A stretch of DNA of 64,000 bases, from positions 256,176 to 320,175 of the forward strand of contig LNKV01000038.1 of NCBI GenBank assembly GCA_001465935.1, given 5' to 3'. A model generated the notes under the pieces. That model was not told the DNA's origin. It worked only from the letters and a program-made list of their open reading frames with translations, and made no database searches. This DNA is from Clarireedia homoeocarpa (lineage: Eukaryota; Ascomycota; Leotiomycetes; Helotiales; Rutstroemiaceae). Below, piece by piece: positions 22,154 to 34,730 of this stretch; within the stretch, counting starts at the first letter, position 1, and each line of letters opens with the position of its first letter. The translations under genes were made by a program, and so were the position numbers.

Positions 22154-22809
22154 ATGCTAAGCATTAATACAGCGTGGCAGCTCTGTGTTTCGATGAAACC
22201 AGCTCGAGCTCCCAAATCCGCCGTACCACTTTTACTTCCCAGCATTTCTCTCAAGCAAGAAATTGACATGCCTATCGAGCTCGTATCTGACTTTTTTACT
22301 TCCGAATGGGCCACCAAACTGCTCAACGATCCTGAATGGAAAGTCGTCACTACATACTCCCGCCGGCTAAAATCACCTCCCAATACCGAGAACTTTTTCT
22401 GGTGGTAACCCTTTGGAACGAGAACTGTGTTCGAGCAGTCAAGTCTTTGCATCACGGGAGTGCGGACCCGGCAGCGCCGTTAGGCAACGAGTCACGAATG
22501 ATATTCTCCCTTGAAAATGGGGTACATGGACATTCGGGATACAGCCATGGTGGATTTACCGGGTTTTTAATTGACGAAGTTACGGGACAATGTGCTGCGG
22601 ACATTTATGGTAGAGGCATTTTTACCGCGGAGCTGAGTGTGAAATATATTAAGATGTTGCCTACACCGAGCATCGTGCTATGTTGGGCATGGATTGAAAA
22701 GAAGCCAGTTGGAAGGAAGGTTTACATCAAAGCAAGCATTGAGGATGATGAAGGAGGCATATTCGCTACTGGAGAAGCATTGTTCATCCGGGAGAGAGAA
22801 AAGCTCTGA
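22154..22809 (+). pseudogene. hotdog-fold acyl-CoA thioesterase (PaaI-like) with a frameshift
   Basis: The first frame (from ATG 22154) gives the N-terminal helix region ending SPPNTENFFW. Homology-like sequence continues in another frame from about 22402 as TLWNENCVRAVKSLHHG, then the core GYSHGGFTGFLIDEVTGQCA, where HGG and the DE pair are the hotdog active-site region, to the stop at 22809. The switch falls at TTCTGGTGGTAACC (22398-22411). No GT-AG intron there restores the frame, so a one- or two-base indel is the simplest reading. Such stand-alone thioesterases hydrolyse acyl-CoA thioesters and often sit in metabolite clusters. It ends 40 bp from the end of the converging oxygenase pseudogene. 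Confidence 0.7.
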
Positions 22810-22849
22810 CCGATATTTTAGCAGCAAATCAAGGACACCGTTTTCCATT

Positions 22850-24007
22850 TTAAGCTGCCTGTGAGGCGGTTCCGCCATTACTTTGTATGGGTGCTAAAGC
22901 TTTCTGGAATGAAGCAGTCTTCAAGGCTACCCACTCCTTGACTGTATGATATCTTTGTGTACCCGTCTCTTCACCCTCTTTTCCCGATGCTCGGTCAGCA
23001 GGCCGTCCCCCAAGTGGCAAGCGGTCTCATCAAGATATCGTCCTCAGGGCGCATGAAATATACAGCACTACATCTCAGCATATCTGCTTGTGCTCCTGAT
23101 GGTGTTGTCACTCAATGCAAATTGCTACTCAAGGCCCCATTCGTGAGACTCACTATCGCATCGCTCATGTTCACAATCGCGCAACCTGGCTGAGGCTGTA
23201 TGTACTGCTATTGGTCCGAAGTTTCATCTGCGTCGGAAGTCCCGGCTCCGCGAGGAAGTATCTGCAGACCACCTGCTGCATTCCAATGTAATGTGATTGA
23301 GCCGAAGTCTGTATGAGCGAGTAGACTAGTCCCGCGATCTTTTGCGGGTTGGGGTGGCATCTTGAGGAGGCGAATTTGATCCGAGGAGCGTACTGAATCC
23401 TGATAGTCTATGTGCCGACGTTAGAGCGCCTTCCGGAAAATTGAGGTGCTTCTCCAGATGAGTCAGGATACATAGATCAATCAAGTGCGAGCGGCGGGCA
23501 AAATTCTGCAGAAGTTTGGTGTTTGACGTTACGAGAGGTGGTATAGCACTGTTCTGCGTATCCTACGAGAATATCGTGTCCTTCGACGATAGTCCCCAGA
23601 ATTCACAGCGGTCAGGCGTACCTTTGCTATCGACCTTTGAGACCCCCATAGCCTTGTAACTATAGCTGGTAGTCAGCCAAACAGCATTACACAAATGAAC
23701 AACGTGTTGTTGAAATTAGAAATCATTGACAACCACAGGTTACTTACCTGAAAGCCGTTCCTGGACTCCTGGAGACTGGAGTTAAAGCATATTGATTCCT
23801 CTCTTCAATCGGCATACCATTTAGGTCTTTTGCAAGCTCAAACACTTTCTCGGTATCTGCCAACAAGTCCTCGCCACTCTTGCATCCTCGGAGCTCTAGG
23901 AGGAAGAAGCCGGACGATTTGTAAGAGGCAACGAGTGCTGTCAATTCTTCTTCGTCATTCTGTAGTAATTTCGCAAGCGAAAGTTTGCTGAGCGAAGCGG
24001 TAGACAC
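22850..24007 (-). pseudogene. 2-oxoglutarate/Fe(II) oxygenase (isopenicillin-N-synthase type), multiply broken
   Basis: The first exon (24007 to about 23753) is intact and matches the N-terminal dioxygenase domain (SYKSSGFFLLELRGC). Downstream pieces follow the family order: HLEKHLNFPEGALTSAHR, QIRLLKMPPQPAKDRG, the iron motif AHTDFGSITLHW, PGCAIVNMSDAIVSLTNGAL, SSNLH then a stop, YFMRPEDDI, and KEWVAL near the end. Stops occur in TIFS*, SDQ*, SSNLH*V and after the RPEDD block, and at least one frame change is needed before TVKEWVA. The stop after SSNLH replaces the Arg that normally follows the iron-binding His. No exon model repairs all of these. Substrate unknown. Confidence 0.8.
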
Positions 24008-24577
24008 ATGGGAACACTCATGATGCTGGTTGTTTCGGTCATTATTTCAATGAAGCTGGAGAAGATTATCAGAAAGCCGTAGAATTGGATTTATATTAGG
24101 AAACTGGCTTCTCAGAGCCCTTATATTTCTGAAATCTGCGAGATGGCGGTGCACCACTGTCTCATAGTGCCCCCCACTCGCATATTATTGTATGAATCTG
24201 GAAGGACAATATGTGACCTGCTCTAATCAAGATTGAGCTCGCACGTTGGTATTGAGTAAGAATCCTGTATCTGATTTGACTATGCTGTGTGCCCATAAAC
24301 AAGAGTCTTACGAGAATCGCACCCCTTCTTCAGAGATTCAAATCGGCCCAGGCCCCAACATTCATCATTTCATGGTCATGCGTATATCCGTAAACGTTTG
24401 CCTTATTCTCAGGCAAGCATTAAGACACATTATCTAATAATATTCAGAAAAAGATGTCCTAGAGATTTCCCTGCAGATGCATTTCAATATTACACGAGTT
24501 TTATACGAATGGCACACTCCCCGGACTATACCCCAAAACTAATAGAGATGCGTTAAATTAGGCGAGTTTCTTTCCTG
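24008..24577. other. stretch without a recognisable gene
   Basis: Upstream flank of the oxygenase pseudogene and downstream flank of the broken region after it. No protein-like frame or repeat was seen. Confidence 0.5.
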
Positions 24578-25312
24578 CTAACCCACAACTTCCACCTCAT
24601 ATTGCTTTCCGAACACATTTTCCTCCTCCTGTCCGGCGTCTAGGACCTGCAGTGGTACATCACTATCATTACTGCTTCTTGCAACAGTTTTCCCTGGCTC
24701 AATCAATGAGCTAGTCGTAGTAAGATCGCGTGGGGGCACCGTGAAACGACCAATTCTCCTTGAACTATGGTCGTATTGCTTGAAGGTTGTTCAAATGGAT
24801 CTCTAAATAGCACTCTGTTGTCGAGCACTTGTTCCTTTCCAAAGACTTCTTGAACTCTTCAACGTACACGTCTTTGCATGAATATTGCTCAGTTTTGAGT
24901 GCTGGTGAGACATAGTCTCTAAAAGGACTTGTATTGATTTCTAAATACATAAAAGTGCGATAACCATCTGTGGGCGCCTCCTTTCCGCGGATTTCCCTAC
25001 TAGCATTTTCGAATGCAATATTTGTATGACTGAAATTTTCAGAAGAGAGATTGAGACCGTCTTCTTCGATGAACGCCTGCGCTAGAATAAATTCAGGTAA
25101 ATGTATCCCATAAGAGGGATTGAAAGGTAGTCTCCATGCCTGATATCAATTGTATTATTACGAAATCATCCCGCAGGATGCCAGAAAGAAAATATGTGCT
25201 CGGGTTTACTTAGCGACTTCATAAAAAGTGTGTCGATGTAGCTAATAAAGTCAGTGAATTCGTTTTTGTCGTATGATCCGATGAAAGTCAACGTGGTCGT
25301 GGGGAAGAAAGC
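24578..25312 (-). pseudogene. unassigned coding region, probably broken or heavily spliced
   Basis: Three stretches on the minus strand read as protein but in different frames: FFPTTTLTFIGSYDKNEFTD (about 25310-25200), LPFNPSYGIHLPEFILAQAF and its continuation through TSPFRDYVSPALKTEQY (about 25145-24830), and RRIGRFTVPPRDLTTTSS running to a TAG at 24578-24580. Acceptor-like sites precede some pieces (GCATTAG, GATATCAG), so part may be introns, but I could not find a full set of splice sites with consistent phases. No family is recognised. It follows the poly(A) polymerase on the same strand by about 80 bp and has lower coding quality than its intact neighbours. Confidence 0.4.
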
Positions 25313-25389
25313 TAATGCCAAGCAATCCTATCGTTAGATTCCATCAATGATAGGAGAGTAAGGAGAGTTAGGTGATTTCGCACAGAACT

Positions 25390-27565
<2,176 letters not shown>

Positions 27566-28098
27566 TGTGATAGAGATACCAGAAGCCAAAAGCCTAGAAT
27601 GGCTGACACCACTTCGCAGATGAACGGGTTGAACAGGATTGTGTGGTGGTATTAATGTTTGTTTGATGGAAATTATAATAATCGTAATCCGAAAGCGAAA
27701 GGCCAGTAGAGCGCGCCGAGACAACTATGGAACTTTCAAGATCCCCTGCACAATATATGTAGCTAGTCAATTAAGGTTAGCGCGCTCGCAGCGCACATGC
27801 GAACTCTGCGAGGAATTATAAGCGAGGATTTCTTCCCTCTAACTAAAGCCGCGACATAAGGAACTGGTCACTCAATACCTTTCCTTGCCTTAGTAACCCC
27901 CACCTCAATGGACAACGGTCAAGGAATCTAGAAGTCCATACTAATTAATGTCTCTGTCGACTCTCCCACGTTCCGTGAAACCATGAAAATCAAGGCTTCT
28001 CTTGCTGTGCAACGTGGTATTGATCAAGGTGAAATTGGTCTGCCTGGAACGCAACTCAGCAACATCACACCACCGTCGACAGCAAAGGGGTCTTCAAC
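27566..28098. promoter_or_regulatory. divergent intergenic region
   Basis: 533 bp between the starts of poly(A) polymerase (minus) and the methyltransferase (plus). Both promoters must be here. No TATA box or known motif stands out. Confidence 0.4.
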
Positions 28099-29641
28099 AT
28101 GACAGCTACACCTGCACCTACACCTACGTCCAGACCTGCAGATGGTCCCCAAAATGCCTGGGACGGTAACGAGGAAACCCAAAATGATCCCGAGGAGAAA
28201 AGAGTCCTTTATCAAGCACTTGATTCGTATTAGTAAGTTTGGTTCGCACCCACCGTACAGTACATAGTCACTATGTACCCAAGAAGGATGAAGCAGGAAT
28301 AACCGGCTAACAACCATTCCAGCCACTACCAAAAAGTTGCTCATTACAACACCACTCATTTGAGAAGACAATCCTTCTATGCTCTACCCCGAGCTCACTG
28401 GGAACTTCTCGCCTCACCACCATTCAACTATCTGGACACCTTAATCGAAGTAGATAACGCCATAGACCAAAATGCCGAAATTTCAGAGGCCATTCTAGAA
28501 TCTGCACTTCTGAGCTTCAACTTACCCAATCCATCCAACTTCGACCCAAAGGCCAAGAATCCCGCTGACTTCCGGAATATGGCTACTTCGAGTGATCTAG
28601 AGAAGGCTCGAAGCACTCTCCGTCAACTGTACCGAGACTGGTCTGCCGAAGGAGCCTCTGAACGGGAGGCATCTTATGGCCCTGTTATCCAAGCACTCAT
28701 GAATGAACAAACATATCATCCAGCGCGAACATTACGAGTGCTTGTCCCTGGTGCAGGTCTCGGCCGCCTCGTATTTGATCTCTGCATGCTAGGCTTTGAC
28801 GTTGAAGGAAATGAGATCAGTTATCATCAACTTCTCGCCAGCGCCTATATTCTGAATTTTTGTCCCCAGAAAGAAAATCATACTCTATTCCCATGGGTGC
28901 ATTCTTTCTCAAACCACAAATCCCGTGCAGATCACCTGAGCTCGGTCAAGATTCCAGATATACATCCTGGCGATGAACTTCAAAACAATCCACACGCGGG
29001 GCAAATGAGCATGAGTGCGTCGGATTTCTTGCTGCTATATGGTTCGAGAGATCGTAGTGAGACTTTTGATGTAGTTGCTGCTGTGTTCTTTCTTGATACT
29101 GCGCCAAATATTATTAGATATCTTGAGGTCATCAGTAATTGTCTAAGGCCAGGCGGCTTGCTTATCAATATGGGCCCACTTTTGGTATGTTTTCCATCTC
29201 TCTTCTCCCATCTCATTCCTCCCCATTGTGCCCATCCCATCTAGTCTTTCACTCGGCTTTTTTCGAGTTTACCGTCTCAAGCATCTGGCTTGCCACCCTC
29301 CCTTCCCACCTCTCCTCCACACTAACCCCTCCATCTAGTGGCACTTCGAAAACAACCCTCCCGGCACCTCTTCCTCCTCCATCTCCAACTCCAACTCCTC
29401 ATCTACCTCCCCATCCTCTTCTTCTCGGGACCCTTCCCTCTCCCAAGGTATCGCAGACCCCGGCTCCGTCGAGCTAACCAACACCGAAGTGCTCGCTCTC
29501 GTCAAACGTCTCGGCTTCACCATCATCACCCACTACACCGACGTCCCGGCCCCGTATATCCAGGACCGCGCGAGCATGCTGCAGAATCAGTATATGTCGA
29601 GTTTTTGGGTTGCGAGGAAGGATGCGTTGGAGATGGTTTGA
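28099..29641 (+). CDS. carnosine N-methyltransferase-like protein (N2227 family), 432 residues
   Basis: SAM-dependent methyltransferase of the N2227 family, whose animal member methylates carnosine to anserine and whose yeast member is YNL092W. Three exons join in frame: 28099-28232, 28323-29184 and 29339-29641, with introns of 90 and 154 nt. Family blocks in order: HYQKVAHYNTTHLRRQSFYA, REASYGPVIQAL, the SAM-binding RVLVPGAGLGRLVFDLCMLG, GNEISYHQLLASAYILNFC, the FDVVAAVFFLDTAPNIIRYL motif, and LRPGGLLINMGPLL joined by splicing to WHFENNP. A Ser/Pro-rich insertion encoded by the last exon (SSSISNSNSSSTSPSSSSRD) interrupts the C-terminal fold and ends before SVELTNTEVLALVKRLGF. The start at 28099 is the first good ATG. 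In fungi the physiological substrate is not established. Confidence 0.92.
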
Positions 29642-30507
29642 AGGGGAGGGTGTGGGTTTGTAGGGAGAGGGGATGGGGTATTGGGTATGGGGCATGGTCG
29701 AGGATGAGAAGTAGTAGTGCAAAAGAAAAGGAAAAAATCGGAAAGCGTGGAGGAATTCATGAAGACATGAGAGCATGAAGCTGCGAGTATGAGTATGAAA
29801 CGAATCAATGCCAATACAACGACAAGCATATTTTCCTTAAAAACGTCCATTTTGACACACAAACACATTTGTAAAGCATCGAAACTAACCCTACCTACCT
29901 ACCCACCTACCTATCGCATCTACTCTATACAAAATATCTCCTCCACTATACCCACAAACCAACGTTCACCTCACCTCACCTCACATCACATCACATCACA
30001 TCAGTTCGTCTCAAGCATATAATTCACAACCAAATAGTATTAAACAGCTATTTTTCGCTCTCCTATCCATCCCATCCCATCCCATCTCATCGCATTCTCA
30101 TCCTTCTCCCTCCTATTTTCTTGACCCTAAGCTCGACCCCCGACCCCATCTCTATCTCCATTTACATACATATCCACATGCGTACAATATAATATGTATA
30201 TATATACACACATATACACGCACATTACAGAACCCCCCTCTTTGCCAATCTCCCTATATCCCCCCACCTCCCCCCCCCCAATAATCAACCTCGTTGACCG
30301 ACGGACCGACCATCTGATCAAGTCCATGTCATTTATTAAACCTCCAAAAATACCACCAAGCTAATTAAGCAGCCTGAGCAAGTAAGCAAGTAAGCAGGTA
30401 TCCTACTGCCATATATACCTGTATATAATAAATCAACCGAACTCCACCACCAATTTTTCATGACTCAATCCCATTCATTCACATAAGTACCCCTTACCCC
30501 TTACCCC
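29642..30507. other. intergenic stretch rich in short tandem repeats
   Basis: Between the convergent methyltransferase and regulator genes. Contains CCTA/CCCA repeats near 29890-29920, CACCT and CACAT repeats at about 29968-30003, CATCC repeats at about 30067-30095, AT/AC dinucleotide runs at about 30188-30226, GCAAGTAA repeats near 30378, and CCCTTAC repeats near 30488-30512. No coding signal. Confidence 0.7.
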
Positions 30508-33500
30508 TTATCCCCTCCCCGCACCCCCCATCCCGGCCCCAGCATTTCCTCCCGGCCCTCCCATACCCATCCCTAACGCATACCCGCCCCCCAAAACATC
30601 ACCATCCCCCCCAATCTCCGGCGGCTCCATATTAAACGGCATAAACCACGCACTACTGGGCCCATCAAAACCATGCATGGCATCCGCACCCCCAACGCCG
30701 AAATCCCATCCATCCATGGCATTCATGCCTCCTCCTGCTCCTCCACCGGGGTCCATGCCGCCGTATGCATTAAAGACGAGTTGCCGGTCGAGCTGTTGAG
30801 GGAGCATGCCTTGTGGGGGCATGAGCAGGTCATGGTGATTGGGGTAGAGGCTTTGGTGGGGGTAGAGAGGGGTGGTGGGGGAGATTTGGGGGATGTAGGG
30901 GTTTGGCTGATGTGGTTGTGGATGTTGTTGTTGTTGTTGTTGTTGAGGTTGGTGTGGGGAGAGCTGTGGATGTGTAGAGGAAGAGGGGTTTGTTTGTAAT
31001 TGCATGGCGGCGGGCGGTTGCATATTTGTTTGTATTTGTTCTGGTCGTGATGAAGCTTGCGTTTTCTTTGTTTTCCGCTTCGTATGAGGTGGTTCGCGTT
31101 CATGGGGATGTAGTGATTCTAGACTGTGGAAAAAGTCTTCAACGGTTGAGTAACTGGACTTCTGTTCTAAAACGGCATCATCTCCCTTTTCCTTTTTGAT
31201 CGTTACAGCCGGATCTTCAAAATCCGATTGTGAGACGCCATGGGGATAACGGTCAAACCAGTCGCCGTATTGGAAGATGCTCGGATTGGAGGTATTGCTA
31301 GATTTTCTGGCCGAAGGATCTTGATTGGCAATGTCGGCACATCTTCTGTATTGTTCCTTGAGATTCTCGGACATCCAGTGAAACATGCCCCAATATTTCT
31401 TCATCTTCGTAAGATACTTGACAGTGATCGCAAGATTTTTTTTCGCAGTCGCTTCCAGAGCAGGGCTCTTTGAAAAGGCGCCAAATATAAGAACTGTGCT
31501 AGCTAAGAAAGCACAATAGCCCGTGAACGGCGCAGTTATAAAATAGGACTCTCCATCATAAATCAGTTCCGCTATACGATTCGCTGCTTCGATAGCTTTT
31601 GCGCCCGCTTTCGTGACGAACTCTTTAGGTGCGTCTTTGGAGGGTCGTCCACCAGGCTCCATTGGCACGGCGAACCGGTTCATGAATAGTATATTTTGTT
31701 GTACAGTGACATGAAGAAACAGGAATTGGTTGGCCAGTCCTTCTGTATCATGTGTGTGAAGATTTTCCTGGGTATAAGCCATATCATCCGGTAATGATTT
31801 GCTGAAGTCTTCCATCTGCTTTAACAAGTTGGTGTATTGCGACTCAGGGTGCCACATAGGGTGAGGATCCAAATCACTGCCACCCTGGTTGAGATAGCTG
31901 ATGATACTCCCCCATATCGCTATCGAACGGATCATGTAAGCTGCGACGCCCATGTTTTGTTTGGGATTGGCCAATTGTCCGCCACCTGGCTTGACTGGAT
32001 GGGGAACCTCTCCTCTGATATTCTCTGTTGGTCCAGGAATGTCCATTTGAAACATAGACTCCTTGACTGGCAATTGAATCTTGATAGTTTTCTCCTTGAT
32101 AAAAGTGGGTCGATCGGTTCCAGACGAGTTAAAACGATCCATAAGGAAACAAGCCCACATTGTTCGCCTCCGGATTTCGCGGTCGATAAAACTCAACTCA
32201 GCAGTGCCGTTCCGTTTCTGGGGATCATAGTCAAGATCTTTATGTAGCTGCAACGCATATGCCATTCGGATAGCCTGTCCACCCAAAGCCCAACTTCTTC
32301 CACCTTGGCATGTTCCGAATTCGTGCAGACCGAGAATTAACAAACATGTGAGGATGGTAATATTAGGCCATTCATAACGTCGCACAACGATTTCCCGGGC
32401 CTCAGTAGCCCACTCTTCTCCTCTCAGGAATGCCGGTTCACTGTTCAGATGAGGGTGTTGCGAGAACCGTGCTGCGCAAGCACAAACTGCCAGTATCAGA
32501 ACAGGAGGCACTGTTCCAGCCCTAAAAAGTATGTCAGCGATTATGCGTTGTATTACAACCATCGTGTTACTCACTTTAGTTTCCTCATGAAACTGGGTTT
32601 GTGTAATACGTGATACGTCTGACCATAAACGTTTTCAAAGAAAACCTCCGCTAAATGTTCCTGAATATCTTTTGGTGGAACCTTCTCAGCCCCCTCGGTC
32701 AGAAGCTTCCCCTCTTCCGCCTCCTGAATCATCAACGATGTCGGCTTCGAGTTCTGCTCCGAGCTCGTTGGGGGTTTTGCTATCGTCTTTGACCAGTTCT
32801 CCAACTCGGACCCAAAAGCTTCGTCGGCGGCTCGCTTTTTTCCAGCTGTAGATTTGTTTGGTACGGTTCCTGGAATTGCAGGTTTCACATTCGCCCTGGT
32901 TATTGCAGGTATGTTCTCTTGTTCCCCTTTTGGTATAATCTTTATGATGCGTTCTTCCATTCTCTTCAGCCTCTTGTCAAGCATTGCCATATAATCCGTT
33001 CGCGGCGCCGCTTTCCTGGTGGTGACCTTGTACACACATGGTATTCGAGATCGCAGACAGTGTTTGCAAGCGGGCTTCTCCCCCGAACACCTTATTTTCT
33101 TCCTTCGGCATGCTATACAAGCCAGCGGCAATCGTTTTCGTTCTTTCCCGGCTTTCGTCTTCAGTTCACTCCACGGCGGCGCGGGCTCATTCTTCTCGTC
33201 TCTCGTTCTGCTCCCTAGATCACTGCCATCACCTGCACTTCCTTTGTTCAGTCCAAAATCATCACTGTAATTTGAGTCGATCCCTCCAACTCCGCCTGTT
33301 CTATTGCTTGTTGGACTTGCTTCGTCTGACGCGCCACTGACACTTGTATGCCGAGCTTGCCCAGAGCCTATACTACCAAACACGTTCCGATTCATAGTGG
33401 GTATAGAGACGATTGAGGTTCGATGTTCCGGAGGCGCCGAAAGGTTAAAGGGATCTGCAGAGCTCTCGAGCTTGACTTCCTGAGGGACTACACCTTCGCC

Positions 33501-33659
33501 TAATCCATAGGGAAAGGAGTAGTCGTCGAAATTTGGCGGACCGGTCACATCCAGTGGTGAGGTGCTCTGAGGTAAGGGATTTTGCGCGCGGTGCGGATTT
33601 TGAATGTCTGAAGCATGCTGCGCTTGATGGTTCATCTGTGCTTGAGTCGGAGACATCAT
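30508..33659 (-). CDS. Zn2Cys6 transcription factor with fungal-specific regulator domain, 1032 residues
   Basis: Two exons, 33659-32575 and 32521-30508, joined across a 53-nt intron. The binuclear zinc cluster is canonical: Cys at 181, 184, 191, 198, 201 and 208 in CIACRRKKIRC and CKHCLRSRIPC, preceded by basic KERKRL and followed by a short linker and a coiled stretch (MLDKRLKRMEERIIKII). The middle homology domain follows, with RRRTMWACFLMDRF as its hallmark. The N-terminal 170 residues are Gln/Ser/Pro-rich. The C-terminus has SRPEQIQTNM, a Gln run (PHQPQQQQQQQHPQPHQ) and a Gly/Met-rich end, likely activation or flexible regions. It acts in the nucleus; target genes cannot be inferred. Its position near the SDR gene may be incidental. 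Confidence 0.93.
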
Positions 33660-34422
33660 ACCGTCTCTGCAGTCCTCTGCTCACTCGGTTACGTTTGTTG
33701 TGCTTGTAAGCCAGTCCACATTGGGCGTCCGAAACCTCTGACCAGTATATACCGTTGTTCTGGTTCATATCATCATAAATTGCCGTTTCTGGATCTGCCC
33801 TCGGGCACAACATAAATATGATACTGGTCGATAGACTGTAGAGCAATCAATTGTTTATTATTGAACAATTCATTTCCTTGAAGGAGGAGATGGGGGCGGG
33901 ATGTTGCCGTTGGTGACGTTTGGGATAAACTGTAGGTGAGGCTTTGAGGTGCGGTGGGAGAGCGATTGAGGATCGAGAGAATTAATGGAACCGATAATTA
34001 AGCATATTAAGCATATTAAGCACACACTATTTTGCTCATGGCGCAAGCCGGGGTCGTACCAGAAGTTGCACAAAGGACGAAGAAAAAAATATCTCCGTAA
34101 GTATTTGCTATGTAACTATGTAGCTGTTGTGTAATGGTAATCAGGTAGATAGATACTTTGTGGTACATGATAGATTAGCCCTGCCAAAGGCTTTTCTGGG
34201 GTCAAGCCGCCGGCCGGGTGCGTACGAAAGAGGCGCACCATAGAAAAGGTAGTCCAGGGCGTTGCACACGCATGTGCACAAACTTTCTTGGCGGAATATG
34301 CATGTCGCCGCTTTGTCGATTTTCAATACCACATACTTTGTAGGTACAGGACGAAATACTCGCAAGTTGTATCTACCATGGAAGGTCATGTTTCCATCAC
34401 CCTTTGGGGAAATGCCATACCA

Positions 34423-34464
34423 TGCCTTGCCTTGCCTTGCCCTGCCTTGCCCTGCCGTGCCTTG
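34423..34464. repeat. TGCCT/TGCCC microsatellite
   Basis: About eight copies of a 5-base unit alternating CCTTG and CCCTG. Confidence 0.9.
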
Positions 34465-34673
34465 TTACGGGCATCGCTGCAGGGTATCATCGATAGCCAA
34501 TAGGTGTCAGTTTCGAACGTGCACCTCCTTCTCTCGACTCCCTCCAGGAAGCCTCAAGAAATCCAGAAAGGAGGTCCCATCCTCGCGCAGATGATGATCG
34601 CAAGAAGTCTGTCTACTATGTATGTCTATGGAGTAGCTTGCGGAAACATTGGTGGATTTGAACGGGTCAACTT

Positions 34674-34730
34674 CCGCCCCTAAAGAAAGCCCTGGGAGTC
34701 GCTAAGGCCCAGGGCTTTCTTTAGGGGCGG
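34674..34730. repeat. perfect 23-bp inverted repeat with 11-nt loop
   Basis: The left arm 34674-34696 begins CCGCCCCTAAAGAAAGCCCT and ends GGG. The right arm 34708-34730 is its exact reverse complement. The loop is AGTCGCTAAGG. Pairing continues outward for about six more positions with one mismatch. It could form a strong hairpin as RNA or a cruciform in DNA. Confidence 0.95.

Noticed and set aside
30922..30945. TTG repeat as a separate microsatellite locus
   Set aside because: It encodes the Gln run of the Zn2Cys6 protein on the minus strand and belongs to that gene.
34423..34464. CRISPR-like repeat array
   Set aside because: The 5-base unit without spacers is a plain microsatellite, and the host is a eukaryote.
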